DNA from: CBFHWU01 sp965659665
GTDB taxonomy: Bacteria; Bacteroidota; Bacteroidia; Flavobacteriales; Flavobacteriaceae
Length of the DNA: 64,000 bases
Reading direction: 5' to 3'
Assembly (NCBI GenBank): GCA_965659665.1
Contig: CBFHWU010000024.1
Span: 24,984-88,983 of the forward strand
Of the stretch, positions 53,969 through 63,552 are shown piece after piece (positions within the stretch are counted from its first letter, which is position 1; each line of letters starts with the position of its first letter). Made by a program: the position numbers and the translations under genes. The notes below the pieces were generated by a model. That model was given only the letters and a program-made list of their open reading frames with translations, was not told where the DNA came from and made no database searches.

Positions 53969-54571
53969 TTACAAAGCATTTTCATAACGACGGCTTACTT
54001 CTTCCCAATGAATCACATTAAAAAAAGCATTAATATAATCGGGGCGGCGGTTTTGGTAGTTTAGATAGTAAGCATGTTCCCAAACGTCAAGTCCGAGAAT
54101 CGGAGTACCACCACATCCGATTCCTGGCATTAGGGGATTGTCTTGATTGGCTGAAGCACATACTTCAAGCTGACCATCTTTTACGCAAAGCCAAGCCCAG
54201 CCCGATCCAAACTGAGTCGCTGCAGCATTACTAAAAGCGGTTTTAAAAGCATCAAAAGAGCCAAAAGAATCATCAATAGCACTCGCTAAAGGTCCTGAAA
54301 GCTCACTTCCTCCAGGGGTCATGATTTCCCAAAATAAGCAATGATTATAATATCCCCCTCCATTATTACGGAGAGCACCATTACTCATATCTAAATGTTG
54401 TAAAATAGAAGCTATAGACCCGTCAGAGTTTGACGATCCTTCTAAAGCAGCGTTGAGTTTGGCGGTATATCCTGCATGATGCTTTCCATGATGTATTTCC
54501 ATGGTTCTTGTATCGATGTGTGGTTCTAATCCGTCTGTGGCATATGGTAATACGGGTAATTCAAATGACAT
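53969..54571 (-). CDS. Superoxide dismutase, Fe/Mn family
   Basis: A 200-residue enzyme converting superoxide to hydrogen peroxide and oxygen. Metal ligands: the first His in MEIHHGKHHAGYTAKLN, the second in YNHCLFWEIM, and Asp/His in LDVWEHAYYLNYQNRRPDYI. The segment GSGWAWLC is the usual active-site strand. Whether iron or manganese is used cannot be told with confidence. The ATG at 54571 is preferred; the upstream open frame would begin inside the promoter. Divergent from the addA-like gene. Confidence 0.95.
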   Translation of the reverse strand: MSFELPVLPYATDGLEPHIDTRTMEIHHGKHHAGYTAKLNAALEGSSNSDGSIASILQHLDMSNGALRNNGGGYYNHCLFWEIMTPGGSELSGPLASAIDDSFGSFDAFKTAFSNAAATQFGSGWAWLCVKDGQLEVCASANQDNPLMPGIGCGGTPILGLDVWEHAYYLNYQNRRPDYINAFFNVIHWEEVSRRYENAL

Positions 54572-54595
54572 AATAGTTTTTGTTTTGTGTTCAAA

Positions 54596-54624
54596 CAAAT
54601 TTAACGATAATTAGTATATTTCAA
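54596..54624 (-). promoter_or_regulatory. Promoter of superoxide dismutase gene
   Basis: TAAATTTG (complement of 54596-54603) fits TAnnTTTG and a TTG (complement of 54622-54624) lies 18 bp further upstream. The start codon is 24 bases downstream. Confidence 0.6.
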
Positions 54625-54640
54625 AAAATCAAATCAAAAC

Positions 54641-57600
54641 ATGGGAGCCTATAATTTTTTGATGCTCAATGCCTCTGCAGGATCAGGCAAGACTTATGCA
54701 CTAGTTCGTCATTTTTTATTCAAGCTTTTGTCCAGTCCGAAAATTGATGGTGCTAAAGAAATGCTAGCGGTTACTTTTACTAATAGAGCTGTTCAAGAAA
54801 TGAAAAACAGAATTTTAGATTATCTTGAAGCCTTTTCCAAGACTCGCTTTTCGGATACAAAATCCAGCATGTTTAAGGAACTATCAGAAGCAATTGGATG
54901 CTCAGATCATGAACTGCAACTGAGAGCTAAAAAAACATTAAATTACATTTTACATCATTACGCTCATTTTTCTGTAATGACGATTGATCGTTTTACGCAT
55001 CAATTAGTTCGAACCTTTTCACGTGATTTAGGACTTTCGTCCTCTTTTGAGCTTCTTATAGATAACGACTACTTTATTCAAGAAGCCATTGAACAACTCA
55101 TCAGCAAAGTAGGTCAGGACCCTCCTCTCACTAAAGTGTTGTTGAGTTTTGTAAACGAAAAAACAGACAGTGATCGCTCATGGGATGTATCCTATGACTT
55201 GATAAAAATGGCTGCCCTTTTTTATAATGAGAACAATTATATTCCCTTACAAAGCCTAAAAGATAAAAATACAAGTCAATTTAATGACCTTCAACAAACG
55301 CTTGAACAACAGTATAAATTTATAACGCAACAATTAATATTAAAAGCGGAAAACATTAAATTACAAATCGAAAAACGGTTCATTAACACATCCGATTTTA
55401 GCTATAGAACCATTCCACACTTTGTTGACGACATTATAAAACAAAAATGGCCCAATGAAATTAAAAAAAGGTTGTATGATCAATACCAATCGGGAGTATA
55501 TTATAAAACAACAACCCCGGTTAATGCTCAAAATCAAATCAACCAGATAGCCGACTCCATTGGTGAGCTTATAGAACAAGCTCAGAAAACACTTCCTCAA
55601 ATTTTATTGTATAAAGAAATATTAAAAAATATTATTCCATTGTCAACGCTTAACGCTATTAGAAGCCAAGTCGAAGAGCTTCAGTATGACAGAAATGTTC
55701 AAATATTAAGCTCGTTTAATGCTCTTATCGCACAAACGCTACAACAACAATCCGCCACGTTTCTTTTTGAACGATTAGGGGTCCGATACAAGCATTACTT
55801 TATGGATGAATTTCAAGATACATCTTTGTTACAGTGGACAAACTTTGGACCATTACTGGACCACAATTTGAGTACTGCCTACGGAAGCTTATTATTGGTG
55901 GGCGATGCGAAACAATCGATATATCGTTGGCGAGGAGCAAACGTAGAACAGTTCATGAACCTTGCTTCAGGGAACTCGCCTTTTTCGGTAAACCCTAAGG
56001 TCCAAGTACTTCCTAAAAACTACAGAAGCTTGGATAATATTGTCCAATTTAACAACCTTTTTTTTAGGCAAGCATCTATTTCGCTCGAAAAGGAAGAACA
56101 TCGCGACCTTTTTGATCGGCAAAGCCACCAACAAACTAACGATAAACCAGGAGGATATATTTCACTTACATGGATTGAATCTGAGCGAGCCAAAGAAGAA
56201 GATTCAATTTATGGAGAGGAAGTTTTAAAGCGTATTCAGTCGTGTATTGAAAATGGAAGAATGTATTCCGAGATATGTGTGTTAACTCGTAATCGAAAAC
56301 AAGGAGTAGCCATTGCGAAAAAGCTTTCAACTCATCAAATCCCTGTTATTTCGTCTGAGACCTTACTTTTGGGTCAAAACAAAAAGGTACTTCTTTTAAT
56401 AGCGTTATTGCACTTAAAAGGGGACGAATTACACTCTAGATCAAGAATAGACTTGTTCGATTATTTTAATTTTGAAAAAGACCATTTTAACGAAACAGCA
56501 AATGCTATGGAGACTCCACTTGAGCCTTTTTTAAAGCAATTAACGCATGGATCTTTCTCTTTTAAAAGGTTTAAAAAACTTCCTCTTTATTCCTCCCTTG
56601 AATACGCGATACAGTCTTTACTGATGCTGCACAATTGTGACGCCTTTATAGAATCTTTTATGAACGAAGTGTATTCTTTTTTGGGTAGTCGATCTGCTAG
56701 CGAACGGCAATTTCTAGAGTATTGGAACCAACAAAAACCCAAAATAAGTGTTCGTTTATCATCAGCAATAGATGCGGTTCAGATAATGACCATCCATAAA
56801 GCGAAAGGGCTTGAATTTCCCGTGGTCATTTTTCCTTATGCGGACACTAAATTATTTGATGTAAAACCTTCATTGAGGTGGTTTCCTTTAGAAAAAGAAA
56901 ATTTTTCGGGATTTGATTATGTGTTGACCACAAACGCTTCACGACTTCGAAATATGGGAGAAAAAGCGCGCTATGTTTTTGATCAAAGTTACAATCAACA
57001 CCAACTAGATGCGCTTAATTTATTGTATGTTGCGTTGACTCGCCCAAAAGAGGAACTTCATATAATTTCGAATTACAAGAAAATAAATACCGCCTCTTAT
57101 TCTAGTCTATTTAACGCTGCCCAACAAAACATCTCGGAATTAAAGATTCACGAGACGGGTTTTGAATGGGGTAGACCACTTGTAAGACAATCAGAAAAGG
57201 TGCCCTTCAAGTCGCAAAGAGCTTCAAAATGGATAAGTACTCTAGCCTTTGATGCAATTCAAATAAAAACCAAAAGACAATGGGAGCATAACCACAAAGA
57301 AGCTCTTGAGGAAGGGACTATTTTTCATGAGATGATGGCACAAGTAATGGTGGAATCAGATATTGAGGATGTTTTAAACACCTATTTTTGCAGAGGACAA
57401 ATAAATGCAACTCAAAAAAACCGATATCACTTTTGGATGAAAGAGCTCGTTTCCCATCCAGAGCTAAAACACTTTTTTGATCCCTCACATCAGCATTATT
57501 GCGAGCGAGTCATTTATACTGAGCAGGGAACCGTAATACGGCCTGACCGTTTGGTGGTTATTGGCGGTTGCGAAGCTCAAATAATTGAGTATAAAACAGG

Positions 57601-57730
57601 ACAACCCAACTCTAGTCATAAGAAGCAAATTCTCAAATATGCCGAAGAAATCAGTAAGCAACAACTAATAGTTACAAAAAAACATGTAATTTATTTAACA
57701 GATTCTGTTGATTTGATGAAGATTCATTAG
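54641..57730 (+). CDS. AddA/RecB-like UvrD-family helicase-nuclease
   Basis: A 1029-residue protein. Walker A is LNASAGSGKTYALV (residues 8-21); motif Ia region AVTFTNRAVQEMK; motif II MDEFQDTSLLQW (about 388); motif III LVGDAKQSIYRWRGA; motifs V/VI MTIHKAKGLEFPVVIFP and LNLLYVALTRPKEELH. The C-terminal RPDRLVV and IIEYKTGQ give the PD-(D/E)XK nuclease residues. With the AddB-like protein at 59163 it should form the end-resection complex feeding RecA repair. An OmpA-family gene lies between the two. Divergent from the superoxide dismutase gene. Confidence 0.9.
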   Translation: MGAYNFLMLNASAGSGKTYALVRHFLFKLLSSPKIDGAKEMLAVTFTNRAVQEMKNRILDYLEAFSKTRFSDTKSSMFKELSEAIGCSDHELQLRAKKTLNYILHHYAHFSVMTIDRFTHQLVRTFSRDLGLSSSFELLIDNDYFIQEAIEQLISKVGQDPPLTKVLLSFVNEKTDSDRSWDVSYDLIKMAALFYNENNYIPLQSLKDKNTSQFNDLQQTLEQQYKFITQQLILKAENIKLQIEKRFINTSDFSYRTIPHFVDDIIKQKWPNEIKKRLYDQYQSGVYYKTTTPVNAQNQINQIADSIGELIEQAQKTLPQILLYKEILKNIIPLSTLNAIRSQVEELQYDRNVQILSSFNALIAQTLQQQSATFLFERLGVRYKHYFMDEFQDTSLLQWTNFGPLLDHNLSTAYGSLLLVGDAKQSIYRWRGANVEQFMNLASGNSPFSVNPKVQVLPKNYRSLDNIVQFNNLFFRQASISLEKEEHRDLFDRQSHQQTNDKPGGYISLTWIESERAKEEDSIYGEEVLKRIQSCIENGRMYSEICVLTRNRKQGVAIAKKLSTHQIPVISSETLLLGQNKKVLLLIALLHLKGDELHSRSRIDLFDYFNFEKDHFNETANAMETPLEPFLKQLTHGSFSFKRFKKLPLYSSLEYAIQSLLMLHNCDAFIESFMNEVYSFLGSRSASERQFLEYWNQQKPKISVRLSSAIDAVQIMTIHKAKGLEFPVVIFPYADTKLFDVKPSLRWFPLEKENFSGFDYVLTTNASRLRNMGEKARYVFDQSYNQHQLDALNLLYVALTRPKEELHIISNYKKINTASYSSLFNAAQQNISELKIHETGFEWGRPLVRQSEKVPFKSQRASKWISTLAFDAIQIKTKRQWEHNHKEALEEGTIFHEMMAQVMVESDIEDVLNTYFCRGQINATQKNRYHFWMKELVSHPELKHFFDPSHQHYCERVIYTEQGTVIRPDRLVVIGGCEAQIIEYKTGQPNSSHKKQILKYAEEISKQQLIVTKKHVIYLTDSVDLMKIH

Positions 57731-57755
57731 ATTTGCTAAAATTAAAATATTGAAT

Positions 57756-59099
57756 ATGAACATTTTCAACACAACTAGGATTTTATTGATTTTATTAATC
57801 TCAGGACCTGTGTTCTCTCAGTCCCCGTCTAACCCATGGAAAATTACGGTTGGCGCTAATGCTGTAGACGTGGAGCCTATTTCAAGAGCATTAAGTTTGA
57901 CAGGAGAGGCTTTTAATGATGACCTCAACATTACTCCAGAGTTATCATACCTTGGGGTATCGCGCTACATAAAAAATGGTATTTCTATTGATTTAGCAGG
58001 ATCATTAAATCGTCTTGAGATTGACTCAGCAGATGAGTTACTCTATTACTCTATAGACGGAGGTGTTTCTTTATCTCCGAGAAAATTAATCAACCTTGGA
58101 AAATTTGATCCTACAATCAAAGGGGGAATCGGATATTCCTCTGTTGATGAAAAGGAATTTATATCAAATTATTTTGGACTTGGATTGAGTTATTGGTTTA
58201 ACGAAAGTCTTGCTTTGTCTGTACAGTCGTTAAGGAAATTATACTCTGAAGATTTGGACAAAATGTTTGGTAATAATGTAGCAGGAATTGATGTTTATCA
58301 ACACGTTGTTGGAGTATCTTTTGCCTTTGGTGACGGAGACACGGACGGAGATGGCGTTAAAGATAGCCTAGATGCTTGTCCAGATGTACCAGGGTTAGCT
58401 TCTCTAAACGGTTGTCCTGATGATGATGGAGATGGGGTTATCAATTCACAAGATGATTGTCCTTTTGTCCCTGGGTTGGCTGCATTAAATGGATGTCCTG
58501 ACGGAGACCAAGACGGAATTACTGATGCAGATGATGCCTGTCCAGACGAAGCAGGTTTAGCGTCTTTAAATGGTTGCCCGGATTCTGATGGTGATGGTCT
58601 AGCCAACAAAAATGACGACTGTCCATCTCAAGCAGGTCCAAAGGCAAACGGTGGATGCCCATGGCCTGACACTGACGGAGATGGTGTTTACGACAAAGAC
58701 GATGAATGTGTAAATACTGTTGGGGTTGCTGCAAATAAAGGATGTCCTTTGTACCCTTTAGCTGGTTTAGCTGGTTTATCAATCAAATTTGATTCTGAAA
58801 AGTCTAATTTAGATGCTGACGATGAAGAAAACTTAGCTAAAGCGTTTCAGATTATCTTCTCCAACAAAATGGCTAATATTAGCATTGAGGGACATGCAGA
58901 CGCAACAGGCGAGGAAAGCTTTAATAATCCATTATCAACTTCCCGCGCAGAAGCGGTGAAAGAATACTTAGTAAATGCTGGAATAGACGCATCACGTTTA
59001 AGTACCAAAGGATTCGGAGAATCAGATCCAATTGCGAGCAACAGAACAAAAGCAGGACGTGCAGAAAACAGACGTGTTGTATTTAAAGTGGTTGAATAA
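57756..59099 (+). CDS. OmpA family outer membrane protein with thrombospondin type 3 repeats
   Basis: A 447-residue protein: signal peptide (to about residue 22), an N-terminal domain of about 165 residues that is probably a small beta-barrel, five aspartate-rich TSP type 3 calcium-binding repeats (about 192-335, pattern DTDGDGVKDSLDACPD and variants), and a C-terminal OmpA-like peptidoglycan-binding domain (from LAGLSIKFDSEKSNLD, with SIEGHADATGEESFN and RAENRRVVFKVVE). It links outer membrane and cell wall. I chose the ATG at 57756 over a TTG 6 bp upstream. A very strong terminator follows, so it ends the transcript. Confidence 0.94.
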   Translation: MNIFNTTRILLILLISGPVFSQSPSNPWKITVGANAVDVEPISRALSLTGEAFNDDLNITPELSYLGVSRYIKNGISIDLAGSLNRLEIDSADELLYYSIDGGVSLSPRKLINLGKFDPTIKGGIGYSSVDEKEFISNYFGLGLSYWFNESLALSVQSLRKLYSEDLDKMFGNNVAGIDVYQHVVGVSFAFGDGDTDGDGVKDSLDACPDVPGLASLNGCPDDDGDGVINSQDDCPFVPGLAALNGCPDGDQDGITDADDACPDEAGLASLNGCPDSDGDGLANKNDDCPSQAGPKANGGCPWPDTDGDGVYDKDDECVNTVGVAANKGCPLYPLAGLAGLSIKFDSEKSNLDADDEENLAKAFQIIFSNKMANISIEGHADATGEESFNNPLSTSRAEAVKEYLVNAGIDASRLSTKGFGESDPIASNRTKAGRAENRRVVFKVVE

Positions 59100-59123
59100 A
59101 AACTCCCTTCTGTTTATATTATT

Positions 59124-59156
59124 AAAAAACGCGATGGTTATCCATCGCGTTTTTTT
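59124..59156 (+). terminator. Rho-independent terminator of the OmpA-family gene
   Basis: AAAAAACGCGATGG and CCATCGCGTTTTTT form a perfect 14-bp stem with tetraloop TTAT and a run of seven T. Confidence 0.88.
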
Positions 59157-59162
59157 ATATTT

Positions 59163-61895
59163 ATGATTATGCCAAAGAGTTTTTTAGAAACGATTGTGGA
59201 AAAGGTTTTAAGCCGCAACACTCCGCTGTCTCAGTTTTGTTTTGTGATGCCTAACCGCAGAGCAGGGCAAACGATTCATCAACTTTTTTCGGCAAAGCTT
59301 ACCGCAACTACACTTGGCCCTGAAGTTTTAGGAATAGATGAGTTTGTAGAACGCTTGTCAGGGCTTAAAGTTATGCCTACTATGGATCAGTATGCTCAAC
59401 TTTACCGAAGTTACAAGAATATAAACGCTAAAAATCACGATTCTTTTGGAGTTTTTTTGGGGTGGGGGTCTACTCTTTTAAATGACCTAGATGCTATTGA
59501 CCGAAACCTAATCCCTCATGAGAACATTTTTTCTTATCTGAAAGCTCTTCACGAGATTCGAGAATGGGGAAGAGATGAAACAAGTGTTGTAAAAAACTAC
59601 ATCAATTTTTGGAATCAATGTCCTGATATTTATGCAGACTTTTCTTCACGAATAAAAAAAAAGGGCTTCGGCACTTCTGGTATGTGTTATCGAGAAGCTG
59701 TAGAAAACATCGAGTTTTTTATTCAACAATCGTATCCTACCGAAATAATATTTTGTGGATTTAATGCATTAACTACAAGTGAGAGCCAGTTGATTCAAGA
59801 ACTTTTAGCGCAAGAGCGTGCAACAGTATTTTGGGATATTGATCGTCAATTACTCCACAAAAAAGGACATAAAGCAGGTCACTATCTCCGTAACTATCAA
59901 CAAAAGTGGAGTCACTATAAACATAACCCTATGCTTGGGCTACATGAAGCTTTTTCAGCGAAAAAAAAAGTGACCATTATCGAAACACAAGACACGATAG
60001 GTCAATCCAAACAAATCGGGGAGTTGTTACTGCAATTGGCCGATGCCCAAATTAGTTGGGAAAAGACAGCTCTCGTTTTGGGTGATGAAAAGATGCTCAC
60101 ACCCTTATTACATGTGTTACCAGAACATATTCCGTCAGTAAACATTACAATGGGCCAGCCCTTGGACCAACAACCGTTGTCCGTTTGTATAGATGCTCTT
60201 TTTGATTTTCAACACAGCTTGACGACAAAAGGGGGCTTTTATAAACATGTTGAAATTTTATTGCTTCATCAATATATACGTCCATTGTTTCAAACCGACA
60301 ACAAGTTTCACAGTGACGATTGGATGAACGCGATACGTCAAGAAAATCAGGTTTATATCTCCGAAAAATATTTAACAGATAAAGCGCCCAAACCGTTCAG
60401 GAGTACCCTTCATTTGCTTTTTAGTCCTTGGGGTACATGTGACAAGGCCGTGGATGCGATTATTGCTATTCTCCACCATCTAATGCATCAATTCAAAACT
60501 CCTTTACTATGTGAGGTATTACATCGGTTTTTGGAGCTTTTCCATCAGCTTAAACGTTTAGTAACCGAATTTTCAAATGAAATAGATTTAGCTGTTTTAC
60601 GAAGCCTATATAACGAACTTATTCGTAAGGAGCAACTTCACTTTGAAGGGGTTCCATTGGGAGGTCTACAAATTATGGGGATGTTAGAAACTAGGGTATT
60701 AGATTTTGATACAGTAATTCTGACTTCTGCGAATGAAGGTGTTTTGCCCAAAAGTAGTCTCGATAACTCATGGATCCCATATGAAGTAAAAAAACAGTTT
60801 GGCCTTCCTACGCGCGAAGAAAATGATGTGATATATACCTATCATTTTTATCGCCTTATGTTTAGAGCAAAACGCATTTTTATTTTATATACTAATGACT
60901 CTGAAGGATTGGGATCAGCTGAAAAAAGCAGATTTATACGCCAATGGGAGTTTGATTCTCCCACAAACCATCAATTTTCATATCAATTTCATCAACCCAC
61001 CCTTCAATTGGATGAACAACAGTTGAAACAAATACCTAAAAGTCAAGGAGCAATTCAGCGGCTTATATCCATGGCCAAAAAGGGATTTTCCCCTTCCTCA
61101 TTAACTAAATATATTCGGAATCCGATTGATTTTTATGAACAAAACATGCTTGGGGTCAAAGATGAGCTAGAAGTAGATGAATCTCTAGCAGCAACCACCT
61201 ATGGATCGGTACTACACGATACTATTGAGGCGCTCTATCAACCGTATATAGGACAGGTATTAACAGAAGAGATCCTTCTTAAGATACGAAAAAACATTTC
61301 GATTACAATTCCTCATTATTTTGAAAAACATTATAAGAACAGAAATTATCAAGTAGGCAAAAATCTTTTGGTATTTGCTTCCATAGAAAGAAGTTTGGAA
61401 AACGTTATTTCTCTTGAAATAAATGAAATTAAATCAGGAAAAAAAATTAGTGTTTTAGCACTTGAAGAAACAATTGAGTTGGAGCTTCGCTATCCAGAGC
61501 TTGATTTTCCAATCCACTTGAAAGGAACGATTGATCGAGTAGACCTAGTGGACGAACAGCTAAGAATTACAGACTACAAAACGGGAAAAGTTGAACCTTC
61601 AGATTTAAAACCTCAAGAAATGAACATGTTAATTGAAACACCAAAATACGGAAAGGCTTTTCAGCTTTTATTTTATGCTTTACTTTGGCATGATCAAAAA
61701 CACCCTGTGGCTGAAATTTCGGCAGGGATAATTTCGTTCAAAAATCTCTCCAAAAAATGGATGCCTGTACACGTGAAAGATTACGATCAAGGCGTGAACC
61801 AAGAATTAATTATGGACTTTAAAGACCAATTAAAAAGATTGATTTTGGAGCTTTTTAATCCTACAGTAGATTTTCAAGAAAAAGAAATAATTTAA
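59163..61895 (+). CDS. AddB-like PD-(D/E)XK nuclease / inactivated helicase
   Basis: A 910-residue protein of the AddB type. The N-terminal CFVMPNRRAGQTIHQLF and central segments (VLDFDTVILTSANEGVLPKSS) belong to the helicase-like fold but no intact Walker A is seen. The C-terminal nuclease domain has YGSVLHDTIEALY, the Asp in LKGTIDRVDLVD and the DYKTGK motif (about residue 802). Where Fe-S-containing AddB proteins have a cysteine (CPxxFY), this one reads IRNPIDFYEQ, so the cluster is probably absent. The start may be the ATG at 59163 or 59169. It follows a strong terminator and therefore needs its own promoter (TATATTTA overlaps the start). Confidence 0.87.
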   Translation: MIMPKSFLETIVEKVLSRNTPLSQFCFVMPNRRAGQTIHQLFSAKLTATTLGPEVLGIDEFVERLSGLKVMPTMDQYAQLYRSYKNINAKNHDSFGVFLGWGSTLLNDLDAIDRNLIPHENIFSYLKALHEIREWGRDETSVVKNYINFWNQCPDIYADFSSRIKKKGFGTSGMCYREAVENIEFFIQQSYPTEIIFCGFNALTTSESQLIQELLAQERATVFWDIDRQLLHKKGHKAGHYLRNYQQKWSHYKHNPMLGLHEAFSAKKKVTIIETQDTIGQSKQIGELLLQLADAQISWEKTALVLGDEKMLTPLLHVLPEHIPSVNITMGQPLDQQPLSVCIDALFDFQHSLTTKGGFYKHVEILLLHQYIRPLFQTDNKFHSDDWMNAIRQENQVYISEKYLTDKAPKPFRSTLHLLFSPWGTCDKAVDAIIAILHHLMHQFKTPLLCEVLHRFLELFHQLKRLVTEFSNEIDLAVLRSLYNELIRKEQLHFEGVPLGGLQIMGMLETRVLDFDTVILTSANEGVLPKSSLDNSWIPYEVKKQFGLPTREENDVIYTYHFYRLMFRAKRIFILYTNDSEGLGSAEKSRFIRQWEFDSPTNHQFSYQFHQPTLQLDEQQLKQIPKSQGAIQRLISMAKKGFSPSSLTKYIRNPIDFYEQNMLGVKDELEVDESLAATTYGSVLHDTIEALYQPYIGQVLTEEILLKIRKNISITIPHYFEKHYKNRNYQVGKNLLVFASIERSLENVISLEINEIKSGKKISVLALEETIELELRYPELDFPIHLKGTIDRVDLVDEQLRITDYKTGKVEPSDLKPQEMNMLIETPKYGKAFQLLFYALLWHDQKHPVAEISAGIISFKNLSKKWMPVHVKDYDQGVNQELIMDFKDQLKRLILELFNPTVDFQEKEII

Positions 61896-62359
61896 TGATC
61901 TTCAGAGGTATTATGATTTCTAATTACTACAACACTATACCATAAATAAGAAACACCTTGTCCTAAAAAAAACAAGACAAAAATAGGGAGTATGGAAGGC
62001 AAATTATTTAGAACTTCATCAAAAGCAATTTGTTCCTCAGTTGTTAGGCGTTCAAATCTTGGATTTTGAGCAGCAGCTTCAATAAAAATTTCTGCTCCTG
62101 AACTCAAAACAATAAACCACGAAAACAACATCAGTACTCCTAGCAAACCGATCAAACCACCATATAAACAAAAGAGATATGCTAAGCCGTTTTCAAAACT
62201 ACTCATCGGCTCTGAGGAGTTTATTTTTTTTTGGGTCATCCAAAACCAAATCGGCACAACTCCAGCCACTCCAGCTAAGAGGATGTTTCCTGAAAAAAGG
62301 TACAATAAAAATTGCGAAACAGACAATGAAAAACCAATATAATATATAGAACGATTCAT
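61892..62359 (-). CDS. Membrane protein of unknown function
   Basis: A 155-residue protein I do not recognise. It has about four hydrophobic segments (IYYIGFSLSVSQFLLYLF, ILLAGVAGVVPIWFWM, GLAYLFCLYGGLIGLLGVLM and ILPIFVLFFLGQGVSYLWYS) with a soluble loop of about 35 residues before the last. Its 3' end overlaps that of the AddB-like gene by 4 bp, tail to tail. It has no same-strand neighbour within the window to suggest a role. Confidence 0.65.
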   Translation of the reverse strand: MNRSIYYIGFSLSVSQFLLYLFSGNILLAGVAGVVPIWFWMTQKKINSSEPMSSFENGLAYLFCLYGGLIGLLGVLMLFSWFIVLSSGAEIFIEAAAQNPRFERLTTEEQIAFDEVLNNLPSILPIFVLFFLGQGVSYLWYSVVVIRNHNTSEDH

Positions 62360-62546
62360 AAAGTAAAATTAAGAATTATTGTTGAGCTTAAGGGGTAATA
62401 ATCTGTAAGATTAACAGAAGATAAACTTTCCAATTTGTTTTGAAAAGGGGAGCACAATAAACAAAAGATTACTGTTTTTTCGGACAGTTATTTAGAAGAT
62501 TTTTGTTTTGTTGAATAATAACACAAACTTGTGTATATTGGTAATC

Positions 62547-63302
62547 ATGAAAACACTCCTCATTTCTTTTTGTCTTATCTTACTTGTATTATCCTGTGAA
62601 ACACCACCACCATCGGCTCAAGAAATAGTTGACTCAAGTATCGTTGCTCATGGGATGGAACAGTTTAATGGCAGCAAGGTTTCTTTTGATTTTCGTAAAA
62701 AAAACTATAGTATTTTGAGAAATGGTGGGCGATATGTTTACACTTCACGAAAAGATAGTATGGAAGATCGATTAGACTCAAGCGGAAGATTCGATCGAAA
62801 GGTTGGTGGACAAAAAATAACACTACCAGATAGTTTAGAATTTAGCTTTTCGGAGTCCCTGAACTCCGTAGCCTATTTTTTCCAACTTCCCTATCTCCTT
62901 AATGATAAGGCAGTAATCAAAACATTTAAGGGAAAGACAACCCTTCTTGACAAGGAATATTATTGGCTAGAAGTGCGTTTTCAGGAAGAAGAAGGAGGGC
63001 AAGATTTCCAAGATGTATTTTTATATTGGTTTGACATTAAGACTTATACCATGGATTATTTGGCGTATAAATATCACACTTCAGGTGGAGGAATGCGCTT
63101 TCGGGAAGCGACAAACCGACGTAACAGTAAGGGGCTAGTCGTTCAAGACTATATTAATTATTCCCCTAAAAAGGGTACAAAATTGAGTTTATATGAGTTG
63201 GCAGATTATTTTGAACAAAAACAACTTACTCGTGTATCGGAAATTGAAAAAAAGAATATTACCTTGCACCCTCAAAATAAAAACGATATTTTATGGGAGT
63301 AG
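62547..63302 (+). CDS. DUF6503 family lipoprotein
   Basis: A 251-residue lipoprotein with signal MKTLLISFCLILLVLSC (C17 lipidated). The body has AQEIVDSSIVAHGMEQFNGS, then KVSFDFRKKNYSILRNGGRY and YWLEVRFQEEEGG, which match the DUF6503 pattern as I recall it. Function unknown; localisation to the cell envelope is clear. The ATG at 62547 gives a proper signal peptide, unlike the open start at 62508. A near-consensus TATATTGG lies just before it. Confidence 0.82.
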   Translation: MKTLLISFCLILLVLSCETPPPSAQEIVDSSIVAHGMEQFNGSKVSFDFRKKNYSILRNGGRYVYTSRKDSMEDRLDSSGRFDRKVGGQKITLPDSLEFSFSESLNSVAYFFQLPYLLNDKAVIKTFKGKTTLLDKEYYWLEVRFQEEEGGQDFQDVFLYWFDIKTYTMDYLAYKYHTSGGGMRFREATNRRNSKGLVVQDYINYSPKKGTKLSLYELADYFEQKQLTRVSEIEKKNITLHPQNKNDILWE

Positions 63303-63379
63303 GAGGAATTGTTATTGCTAGCTTTGCGGTATGTATTGTCATTGCTTTGGTCATTGAGATCAAAGAACGGCACCTGTAA
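63293..63379 (+). CDS. Possible 28-residue single-pass membrane peptide
   Basis: An ATG within the last codons of the DUF6503 gene opens a 28-residue frame: MGVGGIVIASFAVCIVIALV then IEIKERHL and TAA. It is one membrane helix followed by a charged tail. The overlapping start suggests translational coupling, but a frame this short can arise by chance and I know no homologue. Confidence 0.3.
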   Translation: MGVGGIVIASFAVCIVIALVIEIKERHL

Positions 63380-63439
63380 TCAAAAAAAGTAGTTTTATAA
63401 TCATCCATAAAACCTTTTCAAAAACCATTTAAGTTTTAG

Positions 63440-63447
63440 TAAATTTG
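63440..63447 (+). promoter_or_regulatory. -7 element of the CAT-anticodon tRNA promoter
   Basis: TAAATTTG fits TAnnTTTG and ends 23 bases before the mature tRNA start. Confidence 0.5.
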
Positions 63448-63470
63448 TACTAAGGGTTTATCCCGATCTA

Positions 63471-63547
63471 GGTCCTATAGCTCAGTTGGTTAGAGTAGCT
63501 GACTCATAATCAGTTGGTCCCTGGTTCGAGCCCAGGTGGGACCACCA
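63471..63547 (+). tRNA. tRNA with anticodon CAT, probably tRNA-Ile2 (lysidine-modified)
   Basis: Cloverleaf: acceptor GGTCCTA/TGGGACC, anticodon stem CTGAC... type with loop containing CAT, T arm CCTGG-TTCGAGC-CCAGG, discriminator A, CCA encoded. C4-G69 and C5-G68 pairs, known determinants for the TilS lysidine synthetase, are present, which favours tRNA-Ile2 over elongator tRNA-Met. The identity is an inference; the tRNA itself is certain. Confidence 0.9.
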
Positions 63548-63552
63548 ACAAG

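Noticed and set aside
53856..53987. Open frame starting in the candidate ncRNA and running through two terminators
   Set aside because: It is built from the hairpin sequences and the antisense end of the superoxide dismutase gene.
58330..58755. DNA-level tandem repeat
   Set aside because: It is explained by the five TSP type 3 repeats of the OmpA-family protein, whose units have diverged at the DNA level.
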